DNA from: Neonectria sp. B-13
Lineage: Eukaryota > Ascomycota > Sordariomycetes > Hypocreales > Nectriaceae
Direction: 5' to 3'
DNA: 64,000 nucleotides
NCBI GenBank assembly: GCA_002682825.1
Contig: NOKP01000001.1
Location: forward strand, 498,501 to 562,500
Shown here: positions 54,578 through 64,000 of the stretch, piece after piece
Numbering within the stretch: the first letter of the stretch is position 1
Layout of the letters: each line of letters opens with the position of its first letter
The notes under the pieces: generated by a model
Seen by the model: only the letters and a program-made list of their open reading frames with translations
Database searches by the model: none
Told to the model about the DNA's origin: nothing
Translations under genes and position numbers: made by a program

Positions 54578-56377
54578 TTACAAAGAGGCCCAGCTCAGAT
54601 CTTTGGTAGGCCACTCCCAAAGATCTTCTTCGGCGTCATCCCCGGAATACTTGAATCCTAAATCCTCTACCATCTCCTCAATGCCTCTGACCTCTTTCAA
54701 CAGCGGCAAACGCTCAGCCTTCTTCACCATGAGTTCCACGATATGGCGGTCGATTTCTTTGTTTTCCCCCTTCGTGTAGCCATAAAAGCAAAGGTATTCG
54801 AGATTCGGGGGCAGGGCGTCGATGAGTCGGAAGGGAGGCTTCCATTCATCGCTCCCACTCATCAAAGCTTTTATGCTGATGGTCAAATGGGTCATTGCCT
54901 TGAATTGATGTAGTGAGCCAATGCCGTAGCCGTATTTCTGAGTGTCTGGTAGCTCGGTCGACCGGAGGGGGCTGTTGCTGATTGCTTCATCAAAGCAAAA
55001 ATACTCATTGTTCTCGCGTTCATATATTACCTCTTTCCTCTCTAATTCCACTTTCCTATCCTCGTCATAATACGGTGTCTCATCCGCAGCCCTGAGGTTT
55101 TCTCTCTCATATTCATTATCCCAACCGTGGACGGCAATGCCTAAGTCCAGAGATAGGATCTTGAGCGTATCCTTTTGCTCAAGTAGGCATTTACTGAGCG
55201 TTTTTGGACACAACAAGGCCGTCGCACCATCCATGGACCATAGCCCCCCAAAGGATACAGTGAGCTCTTCTAAGCCTTTGGGGATTCGAATAATGGTTCC
55301 GAGCATGTCGCTACTTATGTCGGCGTGTCCGATATGAATGCTCTTGATGTTCGACGTCTGCGGTACGAACAAATCCCTTTCTGCTTGGTATTCTTGAAAT
55401 CCTTCCATGACAACCGAATGGATCGCTGGAAGTCGATGAAAATATTGGAAGTATTGTAGAAACTCAAGTGTTGAGTAATGTCTTTTGTCGGTATTCATGC
55501 TGCCACCTGTGATTATCTCGACATGCTTGAGGTTCTGGAGGTTTGGTCGAGACAACAAGCCATAGTTGGCTTTGAGTAGGTAATCCTGGAGCTGGGAATG
55601 CCAGCCCACTCCTCCAAGATAAAGCGTGGAAATGTTATTGCAAAGGGATAGCAGAACAGCGGCTGCAGCTAGCGCAAATTCCTCATTGTGCAAATTGAAT
55701 CCGTCGGGAACGTCTGGGCTCTTGCCTTTGAGGTGCTGCTTCTTCCACTCAAACGCGCGCAGCATATTTGATGTGGCCTCATCTCCAAGGCCCAATTCGC
55801 GAATGTGAGTCTCGATGGCAGCATGCGCGTCGTCACGGACAGGGAGTGGCGGTTCCCTCAGCTCCTTGTTCTTGTCTTCAGGAAAGAAATAACACTGCCG
55901 ACCAGACGGCCAGCGGTCACTGTCAATTACCATCTCCGTGGCGGAGTCGGCGAGCGATGGCTCACCGATATAGGCGGTGATTATGGGATAGAGCGATTCG
56001 ATGTCGTCCCTCTTGATGATTCGGATCCGCGTATAGGCGACTGTCGAATTCCATGACGAAATGGACCGAAGCTGTTGTCCGCCTGCCTGATTCATGATGC
56101 CGCCGGGTCCTTGAATGGATTGATACTGGGCGTGACAAGGTGAAGCAAAAAGTCTGAAGCTAGTCGAGAGAGAACAAGTGAGGGCGACTGCCCTAGAAAA
56201 AGCCATTTTAATGTGGCCTTGGTCGGTGCCTAACTGATGGTAGGGACAAGACAGTCGCTTGCACCTTGTAACCCGAAGGCTGGTGTTGGGAGCAATGGCA
56301 GAGACCAAAGTTGGAATCAGTTTTCGTACTCCAATTTCATTCGGCTTTATGCAATATTCACGTGCGGCCCCCAGCAT
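54578..56377 (-). CDS. Leucine-rich-repeat-like fungal protein of unknown function
   Basis: A single open frame of 599 residues from the ATG at 56377. The first about 95 residues have little conserved character, and an internal start (MNQAGGQQLRSISSWN) or an upstream exon is possible. From about residue 115 the protein is acidic and helical, then shows repeated hydrophobic strand-turn units: LCNNISTLYLGGVGWHSQLQ, LQNLKHVEIITGG, IKSIHIGHADISSDMLGTII, GLEELTVSFGGLWSMDGATA, DTLKILSLDLGIAVHGWDNE, FKAMTHLTISIKALMSGSDE and PPNLEYLCFYGYTKGENKEI. This is the layout of F-box/LRR-like proteins common in filamentous fungi, although no clear F-box is seen at the N-terminus. Probably a protein-interaction scaffold; no function assigned. 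Confidence 0.75.
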   Translation of the reverse strand: MLGAAREYCIKPNEIGVRKLIPTLVSAIAPNTSLRVTRCKRLSCPYHQLGTDQGHIKMAFSRAVALTCSLSTSFRLFASPCHAQYQSIQGPGGIMNQAGGQQLRSISSWNSTVAYTRIRIIKRDDIESLYPIITAYIGEPSLADSATEMVIDSDRWPSGRQCYFFPEDKNKELREPPLPVRDDAHAAIETHIRELGLGDEATSNMLRAFEWKKQHLKGKSPDVPDGFNLHNEEFALAAAAVLLSLCNNISTLYLGGVGWHSQLQDYLLKANYGLLSRPNLQNLKHVEIITGGSMNTDKRHYSTLEFLQYFQYFHRLPAIHSVVMEGFQEYQAERDLFVPQTSNIKSIHIGHADISSDMLGTIIRIPKGLEELTVSFGGLWSMDGATALLCPKTLSKCLLEQKDTLKILSLDLGIAVHGWDNEYERENLRAADETPYYDEDRKVELERKEVIYERENNEYFCFDEAISNSPLRSTELPDTQKYGYGIGSLHQFKAMTHLTISIKALMSGSDEWKPPFRLIDALPPNLEYLCFYGYTKGENKEIDRHIVELMVKKAERLPLLKEVRGIEEMVEDLGFKYSGDDAEEDLWEWPTKDLSWASL

Positions 56378-56657
56378 GGTGATCGTTCCACGTGCGGGTT
56401 GATCCGGAGAAATCGTAATACAAGGTACGAATACTGAACCTCTTTTATCAGAATATGCATCATTTTTAGGGTTGCTCGATCCTAAAATGTATCTAGTGAC
56501 ACCTACCCTCGCTCAATAGGACTCTTCGTGCAATTTCTAAGCTTCTGTCTACGTGTGCCTTCCGTCACTTGACCAAACCGGCCTTCATAATCCAACTCAC
56601 TAGAGCCCCCTGAATTACCGAGAACGCTTGCATCCGACTTAATCGCATTATTCCTCG

Positions 56658-59600
56658 CTAGTCTATACTCTTAGTCTGTAACTTCGTCTTGGTGGTTTGA
56701 AACTGAAGTGAGGCTTTTTCGCGCTGGACGAGCATCAGGACCTTGTCGCTCTTCGACGATAAACGGCTGAATAGAGGCGGCTCGTTCGAGATAGCGATAT
56801 TCACCATCTTGTCCACAGCATCCGGCACAATCACCGTCACATTTGGTGTCGAATAACTATCAGCTACACTCTGCGGAAGCTTCGTAAGCTCTACCTCGTT
56901 GACAATACTTTCGTCGGCCTCTTCATCTTCCTGTATGTTACGCACAAGTATCCCGCTTTGCGAGGAGATCACGTGCAAGGCGTTAGTAGCGATGGTTACG
57001 TCCTTAATACACAGACTCGCATCTGTATTGTCGACTACTCTGTACTGCTTTGTCTGCTGTAGAGAGGAGCCATATTCTACTCGATCCATGATGTTCAGCA
57101 ATGCAATTGTCGGGGCGCTGCGCGTCTGTTGCAACTCGAGCAGGCGCTCGGTGCCAAGGAGCTTCTCCATGTCCTTGGCTATCTGCCGGGTATTTGTCTG
57201 AAGGCGGAGGAAAAGGAACTGTCCGCAGCCGGAGAAGGCTATTGTTTCCGGCTCGTCAATGACTGAGTTGAAACAACAAAGGATTCTTGGCTCCTCTGTG
57301 AAGATACTACTTTTAGTATGACCGCTGTACTCAGTTGGTATTGTGGGAGCAACCTACCTGTTCGCGTCCAGTCCCACACATACGCTCCAGAACCAGCTAT
57401 AAAGCCTACCAACGGAAGAGCAAGGTTTTGGCATATAGTGGTGCCGTAAAGATGTTCGGAGCTGATGAGAATGTCACTCTGGGTAGAAACCTTCAACGTC
57501 GGCTGAAAGCCTTCGTCGAGTCTGGTCTGGAAGAGTGCTAAGCCCAGCGGAGCGCCAACCTTAGAGACAAGCACGAAGAGGTCCTCACTGGTAGTGAAGC
57601 TCGGAAAGTACAAGAAACGAGGTGCTGACATATCGTGTTCAACACGTTGACAAGGGTCCCAGTTATCGCGTTCATCGAAATCCATTTTGAGCTTCCGCTT
57701 CCGCAACCCAGGTCGGCAGCTTTCGGTTTCCGGGCGTAAGACTTCGTAGACCGTCCGAAGTATGCAAAAGTACCGTCCACTCGGCGAGATCTCGAGGGGA
57801 AACTGGAATCTCCAAGGTGACGAGATGTGTCCTGGTTTAGGCAATGATGCGGGCAACGAATCGCGGTCTTCCCAGGCAGATTGTTTGCATTGGATCAATA
57901 CCTCTTCGGCATTGAGCTTCGTAACTACGCTTAGTACGCACGCAGGCTCCTCCTCGGTCGTCCAGGCTTCATACTTGGCGACCCAGCCTGAACATGCACC
58001 CCACAAGTTCTGGCCACGGAGTTCCGCACCAGAACGAACGGCAGCCTTTTCGAAACACCTAAAGTCGGTGTCTTCAGCGATGTTTCTTCTACCACCCTTG
58101 CATTTATGCACTCGGCATTCCTCAGCGGAGAATTACGTACCTGGATGGCCAAACTGAGAGTACCATTATAGCTTGTCCGTCGCTTCGAACTCTGGATATA
58201 GTCTTCAGACTATTCTGCCCGGCTCTACCGGTTTCCGGTCTCTCCGCCCGGAGACTAGTCACTTTCATGACTTCGGCCGTGAGCGGACACCCGCTAAGCT
58301 TGTGAAAAGCTGCCACCTCTCGCCATAGGGTTGATGGGTCACGAAGGAGCTGAGCGCCCCAATCTCTTTCAATCTCTTTCGCGCATAAAAGAAGATTTCT
58401 CAAGTCCGTCAGTATCCGAGATAGGGTATCGGCATGGATACGACAGGAATTGTGGGTGAGATATAGAGAAAGGTCATCTAAAACAGGTTTCCAGATGATA
58501 CTGTTCCAGATCCGTACTGAGAGGCGATATGATATGTCCATCCAAGCGAGAAAGCAAGATTTATTGTCGAGGAACTTGCGTAGTTGAGGTATGAGCATTT
58601 CCACCAGGTCTCCCACGGTGTCAGCATCAATGAAGTCCGTTTCTTCACTGGGCGAAGGATGGTGCTTCATCACGCAAAGAAGTGCATGAACACAATGCTG
58701 CATCCAGTGCGATACTGCCGTGTAAGCTAATGGATATGCAACAAGAAGCCTTGACCGTTCATGGAGATCTGCTGCTAAGGGCTCAGCTGGCAACTGCGTT
58801 GTCAGGTACTCCAGGTAAGCCGCTGCGAACATCGTGTGAGTGCGGTGAAGGGGCTGCTTGAAACCATTTGGTTGCATAGACAAATACTCCTTGACAGAGA
58901 GATGGATGAAATGAAACTGCCCGTCGGCACCGAGCTCAACCAACGAGCCACAGACTCTCACTATCGTCTGCACAAAGCTCGCTGATCCTGACCGCACCTT
59001 CGCAGTTGGATTCAGGGCCACTTTTAGCTCCTCCGGTCTGAAAGGGCCTGGCCGAGCCGCATGTATTAACCACAAGAATACTTTGGTGGCCATGTTGCGG
59101 TCCGCCGAGTTCGAGTCTTGGATTCTCTGCAAAATGCGTGAATACATCTTGTCCAGGTCATCGGGCATGGTGATGTCGAATATTGCTGAGATTCGGCTTT
59201 CTTGGTCAATAGCATCGGTGTCCAGGTACTTGATGATGAGACATGCCCATAGAAACATTCCATTTGCGCCTATTGTGAGGTGATCTAGTAATCGTGCCTT
59301 GTCCACCGAAGGGGGGAGGTAGTCTCGCTCGATGAATGATTCGATCTTCCGCTCCAGATAGTGCTGTATATCGCCCCGATTGTGGTCTGCCATTGGGATT
59401 CGCTCATTTTGTGGTATCAAGTCGTTGAGACGAGTGACGGTCGGTCGGCTTAAAACTAGTAGCCTGACGGATGGACAACAAGAGATGGTGCTCAACAGTC
59501 CTGACACAAATCGACCGTCGTTGTCGCACTCGTCGATGCCATCGATAATGATGAAGCACTTGTCCTCCAGACTACTAAGACATAGATCCAGCAACTCGGT

Positions 59601-61093
59601 CACCTCGAACATTGACGCAGCCTTTTGCCCATGTGAGTCGGCCATAGAAAAAGAGAAGCGATCGATCATGTCAGAAGACTTGGAGTATCTCTGAAAGATT
59701 TGCGAGAGTAGTGACCTATAGGCCGAAGTGGTATTATTGGACGTACAATCTTCTGCATCGAAGTGAAAAAAGAGAACGACTCTGTGTTCGTCCCTGCGGG
59801 CTGAAGCCTTCAGTCGATCGATAACCGAAGCGGCGAGAAAAGATTTTCCACTCCCTGGTTTTCCTGCTATCTTGTGAGCAACCCTTTGTAAAAAGTTACC
59901 TTGCAAACTTACCATGAATCCATAAAACGCTGCCTTGTGCATTTGCCTGTTTCGGTTCGGTCTGAGAGCCAATACGACTTGTCTCGAAGGACTCCCAGCT
60001 CTTGTACTCATCCTTCTGAAATAACCACCCGGCAGTGTTTTCTTCCATCTCATCGATTGCAGATTCGTAGATTCTCATGAACTCTGGTGGGTTAACCCAT
60101 TGTCTGATATCATTTCTGATATCGTCTGCCAACACCATTAGAACTGGTACAGATAGTGATCCTGGGTCAAGCCCTACCGATATGCCTTTCTTTTACGACC
60201 TTCTTTACTGAGGCCACAAGAATTTCGATGGTTGTGAGGTGTTCACGAAGATCATCAGAAGATTGAGTGTCGTCAGCCGTTTCTGGTTCTTCGGCGTTGT
60301 TCTGTTGACACTGTAAAATGAGTTTGAGCTGATACAGCTGCAACTCTTTGTCTACCAGTGTATCACAACTCGACAGCTTCTCCTGCAGAGTGCTGAATGT
60401 GGAATCAAACGGCTTCCAGAGCAGATTTCTAACCACGAGCGGTTTAACTTTTGCCTCTAGAGGACATTTAGTTTCGGAAGCCGCCAAAACGATCTCGCCA
60501 TCTTGGATTGTTCAAACTCACTCCCTTCTCTCTTGTAGAACACCCGGACGGTCTTTTGGAAAAAGTCCAGGATGCCGCTGTAGGTGGTGACTATTGCGCA
60601 CCGCAGCCCCGGCGTCAACTCGATATCATTCTCCTCAAGAACTTCAATCAGGCTTTTGTATATCGCGAAGTTCGAAGAGATACTCTCTAGCATGCCGGTC
60701 AGCTTCCTGAAGAAGTTTGAGTAATTGTTTGCAAGCTAAAAGAAAACAATGAGTCAATCAAATCGACGACGTAAGTGCAAAGGATTTGAATACCAGCAAC
60801 ACAAGCTTGGCAGCACCCCATATCAAGGCGGCAACTTCGGGCTTGGATGACACAAGTGTATCGACGGCCTTGAGGTACGGCTCAACATTGTCGCTGAAGA
60901 CGGCGATGCAATCAACGATCCGCTTTTTAGCCCCAGCCTGTGCGTTTCGTACCGCGTCGAGCTGTTCAAAGTGGCGGGTAAAGATGTCGGCCGATGTGCA
61001 GAGAGTAACGATGGACCTATCTTTCTCGTCGAGCGAGTCAAGGAACTTTTGGCCGGCCGCCACGATTGGGCTGTCCATAGCCCTAGCAGCCAT
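56658..61093 (-). CDS. NACHT-type STAND (NLR-like) protein
   Basis: Exons inferred on the minus strand: 61093-60794, 60735-60522, 60447-60178, 60125-59913, 59866-58164, 58096-57358 and 57295-56658, about 1258 residues. The N-terminal helical domain (KPEVAALIWGAAKLVLL, FYKREG) resembles those preceding NACHT domains in fungal STAND proteins. The P-loop AGKPGSGKSFLAA (about residues 233-245) follows an intron that splits it. Walker B is KCFIIIDGIDECD, with SVRLLVLSRP and FHFIHLSVKEYLSM further on. The C-terminal about 450 residues have strand-rich segments (WGACSGWVAKYEAW, YVWDWTRT), perhaps a beta-propeller. The fifth intron (58163-58097) is the least certain. STAND proteins are ATP-driven switches for non-self recognition and regulated cell death in fungi; the ligand is unknown. 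Confidence 0.82.
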
Positions 61094-62000
61094 GTTAAGA
61101 GTGGTCCACTTGGGCCTCGTAAGTTCGAGCGGAGGGGCGCTCTACGGAGTATTTATTCAGAGCAAGAAGAAGAGTAGCACACAAGAAGCAAGGCAGGATT
61201 CTGCCTTGCCCCTCATTTCAGGTATCAAGAAACTGAACTCGAGACACGTGCTCAGTGCGCGAATGTGCAGCCGCTAAATATAGCGTGCACGACAAGGCAA
61301 TCTGCAGGGCTCAATCCAGGGATTTCGTCAACTTACACGTTTCGTGTCCGCACGACCGCGGGATGGAACTTCGAAATACAATATCTGTCCGTGATGTTTC
61401 GTATGTTGCCCGGCCTAGTAGTTAATAAGTATAATAGAGAAGCTACTTAAATATAAATTAATTACATGTAAGCCTTACGACACAATCTTTAGGTGCCTAG
61501 ATCACCCGGCCCCGCTGGGTCGCGCGATTAGCTGCGGCACAAGGGCAAACCATACATCTTCACTGTAATTCCGAGATAGCGTGACGTTTCCCGATTTCAG
61601 ACACGGAGGATAAACCAGCAACAGAAGCTAACGACCAATTGTCCCATAGGGGCCATAGTCCCCGAACCTCCAAGGAGTAAGGTGGATTTGAAGTTCCAAT
61701 TAATTCTGCTCCGTGACCTAACTGAGACCCCGTGGGCGTCTTAGCCTCTTAGCGTCGTCATTGTCTCATGATACGAAGTACATGCCACGATGAATGATCT
61801 GACAATCAGTGAGCCCCACTAATAACAACGACAAGGGCTTTGAATCATAAGGTTTAAGCTTCGAGTGATAACCATCCCATGTCATCTTCCCCTCTCGACT
61901 CTATATTCCGAGCTTTTCACCATCTCGTAGATTGAACCTCCGAAGCCGTTATCCTCTCACCATCAACTTAACAATCTGTCACGTAAGACTTCTTTCCATC
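61094..62000 (+). other. Divergent intergenic region
   Basis: Contains the presumed promoters of the STAND gene (-) and the alcohol dehydrogenase (+). No gene is seen; part of it (about 61430-61500) is AT-rich. Confidence 0.45.
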
Positions 62001-63255
62001 ATGGCGATACTTACTCGAGCCTCACGCTTGTTTATGCCTGCCATTAGCGGCCCGATTCGGTTTGGAGCCTCACATCACTACACCAAGTTCAATCCCAGGT
62101 ACTTGTCCACGATGAAGGCACTCGTTTACAAGGCCGCCAATTCCGTCTCACTCCAGGACCGGCCTTTCCCTGTGCTTGCAGCCCCAAGTGATGCCATCAT
62201 CAAGGTCACCAAGACAACCATTTGCGGCACGGACCTGCATATCACAAAGGGCGACGTGGCCACCTGCCAGCCCGGTACCATTCTAGGCCATGAAGGCGTT
62301 GGCATCGTGCACTCGGCAGGATCCTCTGTTTCTCGGTTCAAAGAAGGCGATCGCGTGTTAATCTCTTGCATCTCAAGCTGCGCATCTTGCGAGTACTGCC
62401 GCAAGGGCATGTACAGTCACTGCACCTCGGGCGGCTGGATTCTCGGAAATACCATTGATGGCACGCAAGCCGAGTATGTGCGCATCCCCCACGCTGACTC
62501 GAGCCTCTACGCCATCCCTTCGGGTGCCGATGAGTCCTCTTTGGTCATGCTGAGCGATATCTTCCCTACAGGCTTGGAGTGCGGCGTGTTGAACGGCAAG
62601 GTGCAGCCGGGAAGCACTGTTGTTATTGTGGGAGCCGGGCCCATCGGCTTAGCTGCTGTCATCACGGCCCAGATGTACTCCCCGTCTAAGATCATCGCCG
62701 TCGACACAGATGCCAAGAGGCTGGAAGTTGCGAAGAAGCTGGGCGCTACCGACATAATTGACAGCTCCAAGGATGATCCGGTTGCAAGCGTCAAGGCCAT
62801 AACGGAGGGCAAAGGATGCGACACTGTCATCGAGGCCGTGGGCATTCCCGCTACGTTCGAGATTTGCCAACAATTGCTCGCCCCCGGAGGCGTCTTAGCC
62901 AACGTCGGTGTCCACGGTACAAAGGTGGACCTTCACCTGCAGAACCTCTGGGATAAGAACATCTGTAAGCCTTGCCTTCCTTGTAATCAGGGATATTTCT
63001 AACCAGAACCCACGCTAGCTATCACCACGAGACTGGTCGACACAGTCACTACACCCATGCTTCTTAAGCTAGTGGGGTCGGGCAAGTTGCAGCCCAGTCA
63101 ACTCATCACACATCGTAAGTTCAAACTTGGCTCACCGAAGACGAAGCTAATGTGTACTTCTAGACTTCAAATTTAGTGAGATGGAGAAGGCTTATAAGAC
63201 TTTTGGAGAAGCGTCTCAGCATGGAGCATTAAAGGTAGTCATTGACCTGGACTGA
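62001..63255 (+). CDS. Zinc-dependent alcohol dehydrogenase (MDR family), probably mitochondrial
   Basis: Exons 62001-62964, 63019-63114 and 63164-63255, 383 residues. I use the ATG at 62001. MAILTRASRLFMPAISGPIR is basic and hydroxyl-rich, like a mitochondrial presequence, before the usual domain start MKALVYKAANSVSL. TTICGTDLH and GHEGVGIVHSAG give catalytic-zinc ligands (Cys, His). The structural-zinc Cys cluster is SCASCEYCRKGMYSHC. The Rossmann motif VVIVGAGPIGLAAVI binds NAD(H), and AVDTDAKRLEVAKKLGATDI follows. Exon 2 and 3 supply the C-terminus (SGKLQPSQLITH, MEKAYKTFGEAS) typical of the family. It oxidises alcohols or reduces aldehydes; substrate preference cannot be read. Introns are 54 and 49 bases with GTAAG donors. 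Confidence 0.9.
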
Positions 63256-63368
63256 GTCTATGCGTGCAACTAAGTGTAATGGGAGCCCCGTGTATGACCT
63301 TGGAAATGGGAATCGTTCTTGAAAATGAGCTAGGGCGGGCCGAAATCCCCAGTGACAGAAGCACCTAT

Positions 63369-63957
63369 CTACCAGATGTCATGTTCCGTGATGGTATGCG
63401 ACACCCATTCCGTATCGCTATTTGCGATGGAATTTGCCATATCAATGATCTGTGCAGTGGTCAACCACACATCAGTGCTATAATCCTCCATGCCGGGTAG
63501 GAGAGACGAGAGTGTCTCATCATCGTTGGAATCAACAGCGGTCAGATCAGCGGTAGCATCCGGCATCGGCTCTGATAAAGTATTATCGACCACTTCCTGA
63601 TCCGGGTTGATGGTGTTGGGTGATTGACCAGAAGTGGCGGGCAGGCGTCTCAACATATCATCCAATTGCTGCAGTTCGGACTGTTTAAACTCGGCGATGA
63701 GGTTCCCTCTCCCTACCAGCTCTTTGAAAACGGCGTTGGACTTTTGCCGCCACAGAGATTCGTTTTCCAATAACTTTGGATCAAGGACAGGCCCAAGGAG
63801 GAGATTCAAGCTCGACACGAATAGTGGCTCGAGGTCGAAAGCAAGAAAAGTCTCTGGAATATCGAGAAATTCAGAGTTAGCGTTATAAGTCTCGAAAAGA
63901 ATGGTGTGGTAGCGCACCCAAGAGGCCTTGACTTTGAAGACAGCCAAGAATGCTAAT
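63369..63957 (-). CDS. Regulator-like protein, 3' end only
   Basis: The frame opens after an acceptor-like ATTAG at about 63958 and runs to the stop at 63369, about 195 residues. The preceding intron and the rest of the gene extend beyond the right edge. It reads VKASWVRYHTILFETYNANS, FLAFDLEPLFVSSLNLLLGP, NLIAEFKQSELQQLDDMLRR, followed by an acidic, Asp/Ser/Thr-rich tail (DATADLTAVDSNDDETLSS) ending WVSHTITEHDIW. Helical segments plus an acidic tail resemble the C-terminal activation region of fungal C6 regulators, but no DNA-binding domain is in view, so the assignment is tentative. Confidence 0.55.
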
Positions 63958-64000
63958 CATTTGTTGAGATGAGTCGATGCACATCTTTATCAAGTTCCAG

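Noticed and set aside
58097..58140. Good-looking donor CCAG|GTACGT at 58140 in the STAND gene
   Set aside because: With the available acceptors it puts the conserved downstream segment out of frame; the GTACTC donor at 58163 keeps it.
1..64000. tRNA or rRNA genes, CRISPR arrays, prokaryotic operons
   Set aside because: I looked for T-loop-like GTTCRANNC blocks with matching stems, regularly spaced repeats and Shine-Dalgarno-linked frames and saw none; a dedicated tRNA scan would be decisive.

Overview
The window is genomic DNA of a filamentous ascomycete (Pezizomycotina; the gene families look Sordariomycete-like, but I cannot name a genus). The evidence is short spliceosomal introns of about 46-123 bases with CTAAC/CTAAT-type branch points, fungus-specific families (Zn2Cys6 and WOPR regulators, STAND/NACHT proteins, TAP-type secreted hydrolases, PL3 pectate lyase, a DUF7704-type membrane protein), and no operons or Shine-Dalgarno signals. 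Many gene models below were assembled from exons by reading splice sites and checking phase. They extend well beyond any single open frame.

Layout. 0-2.1 kb: two tail-to-tail fructosamine-3-kinase paralogues. 2.5-3.7 kb: a truncated STAND-type lipase domain abuts a truncated class-III aminotransferase. 4.5-7.6 kb: a GNAT acetyltransferase and a conserved fungal protein of unknown function. 7.8-9.3 kb: a badly broken GH71-type alpha-1,3-glucanase. 10.7-11.9 kb: two sets of tandem repeats and a small orphan gene. 13.3-20.5 kb: an MFS drug-type transporter, a small membrane protein and an ankyrin protein with a STAND-like N-terminus. 21.5-32.2 kb: a plausible catabolic group, made up of an intron-rich sugar-type transporter, a sarcosine-oxidase-like FAD enzyme, a secreted TAP-type alpha/beta hydrolase and a Zn2Cys6 regulator. 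33.0-34.1 kb: a PL3 pectate lyase whose reading frame needs a 2-nt micro-exon.

36.3-41.2 kb is a decayed stretch: an NmrA-like 3' fragment, a WOPR (Gti1/Pac2) regulator followed by in-frame stops, a cupin lacking its 5' exon beside a short inverted-repeat element, and a Zn2Cys6-type regulator with several stops. 42.5-49.7 kb: a small secreted DUF3237-like protein, a DUF7704-like membrane protein, a pyridoxal-reductase-like aldo/keto reductase and a broken regulator. 50.9-63.3 kb: a secreted alginate/glucuronan-lyase-like enzyme, a leucine-rich-repeat-like protein, a NACHT STAND (NLR-like) protein and a mitochondrial-type zinc alcohol dehydrogenase. The window ends inside another regulator-like gene.

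Taken together, many truncated or nonsense-bearing genes, long empty spacers, small repeats, NLR-like genes, secreted polysaccharide lyases and transporters suggest an accessory (possibly subtelomeric) region. Intact genes serve plant or cell-wall carbohydrate use, uptake and self/non-self signalling. Several of the nonsense or splice-site lesions are single C-to-T or G-to-A type changes, the pattern expected of RIP or cytosine deamination, but this is inferred without an alignment.
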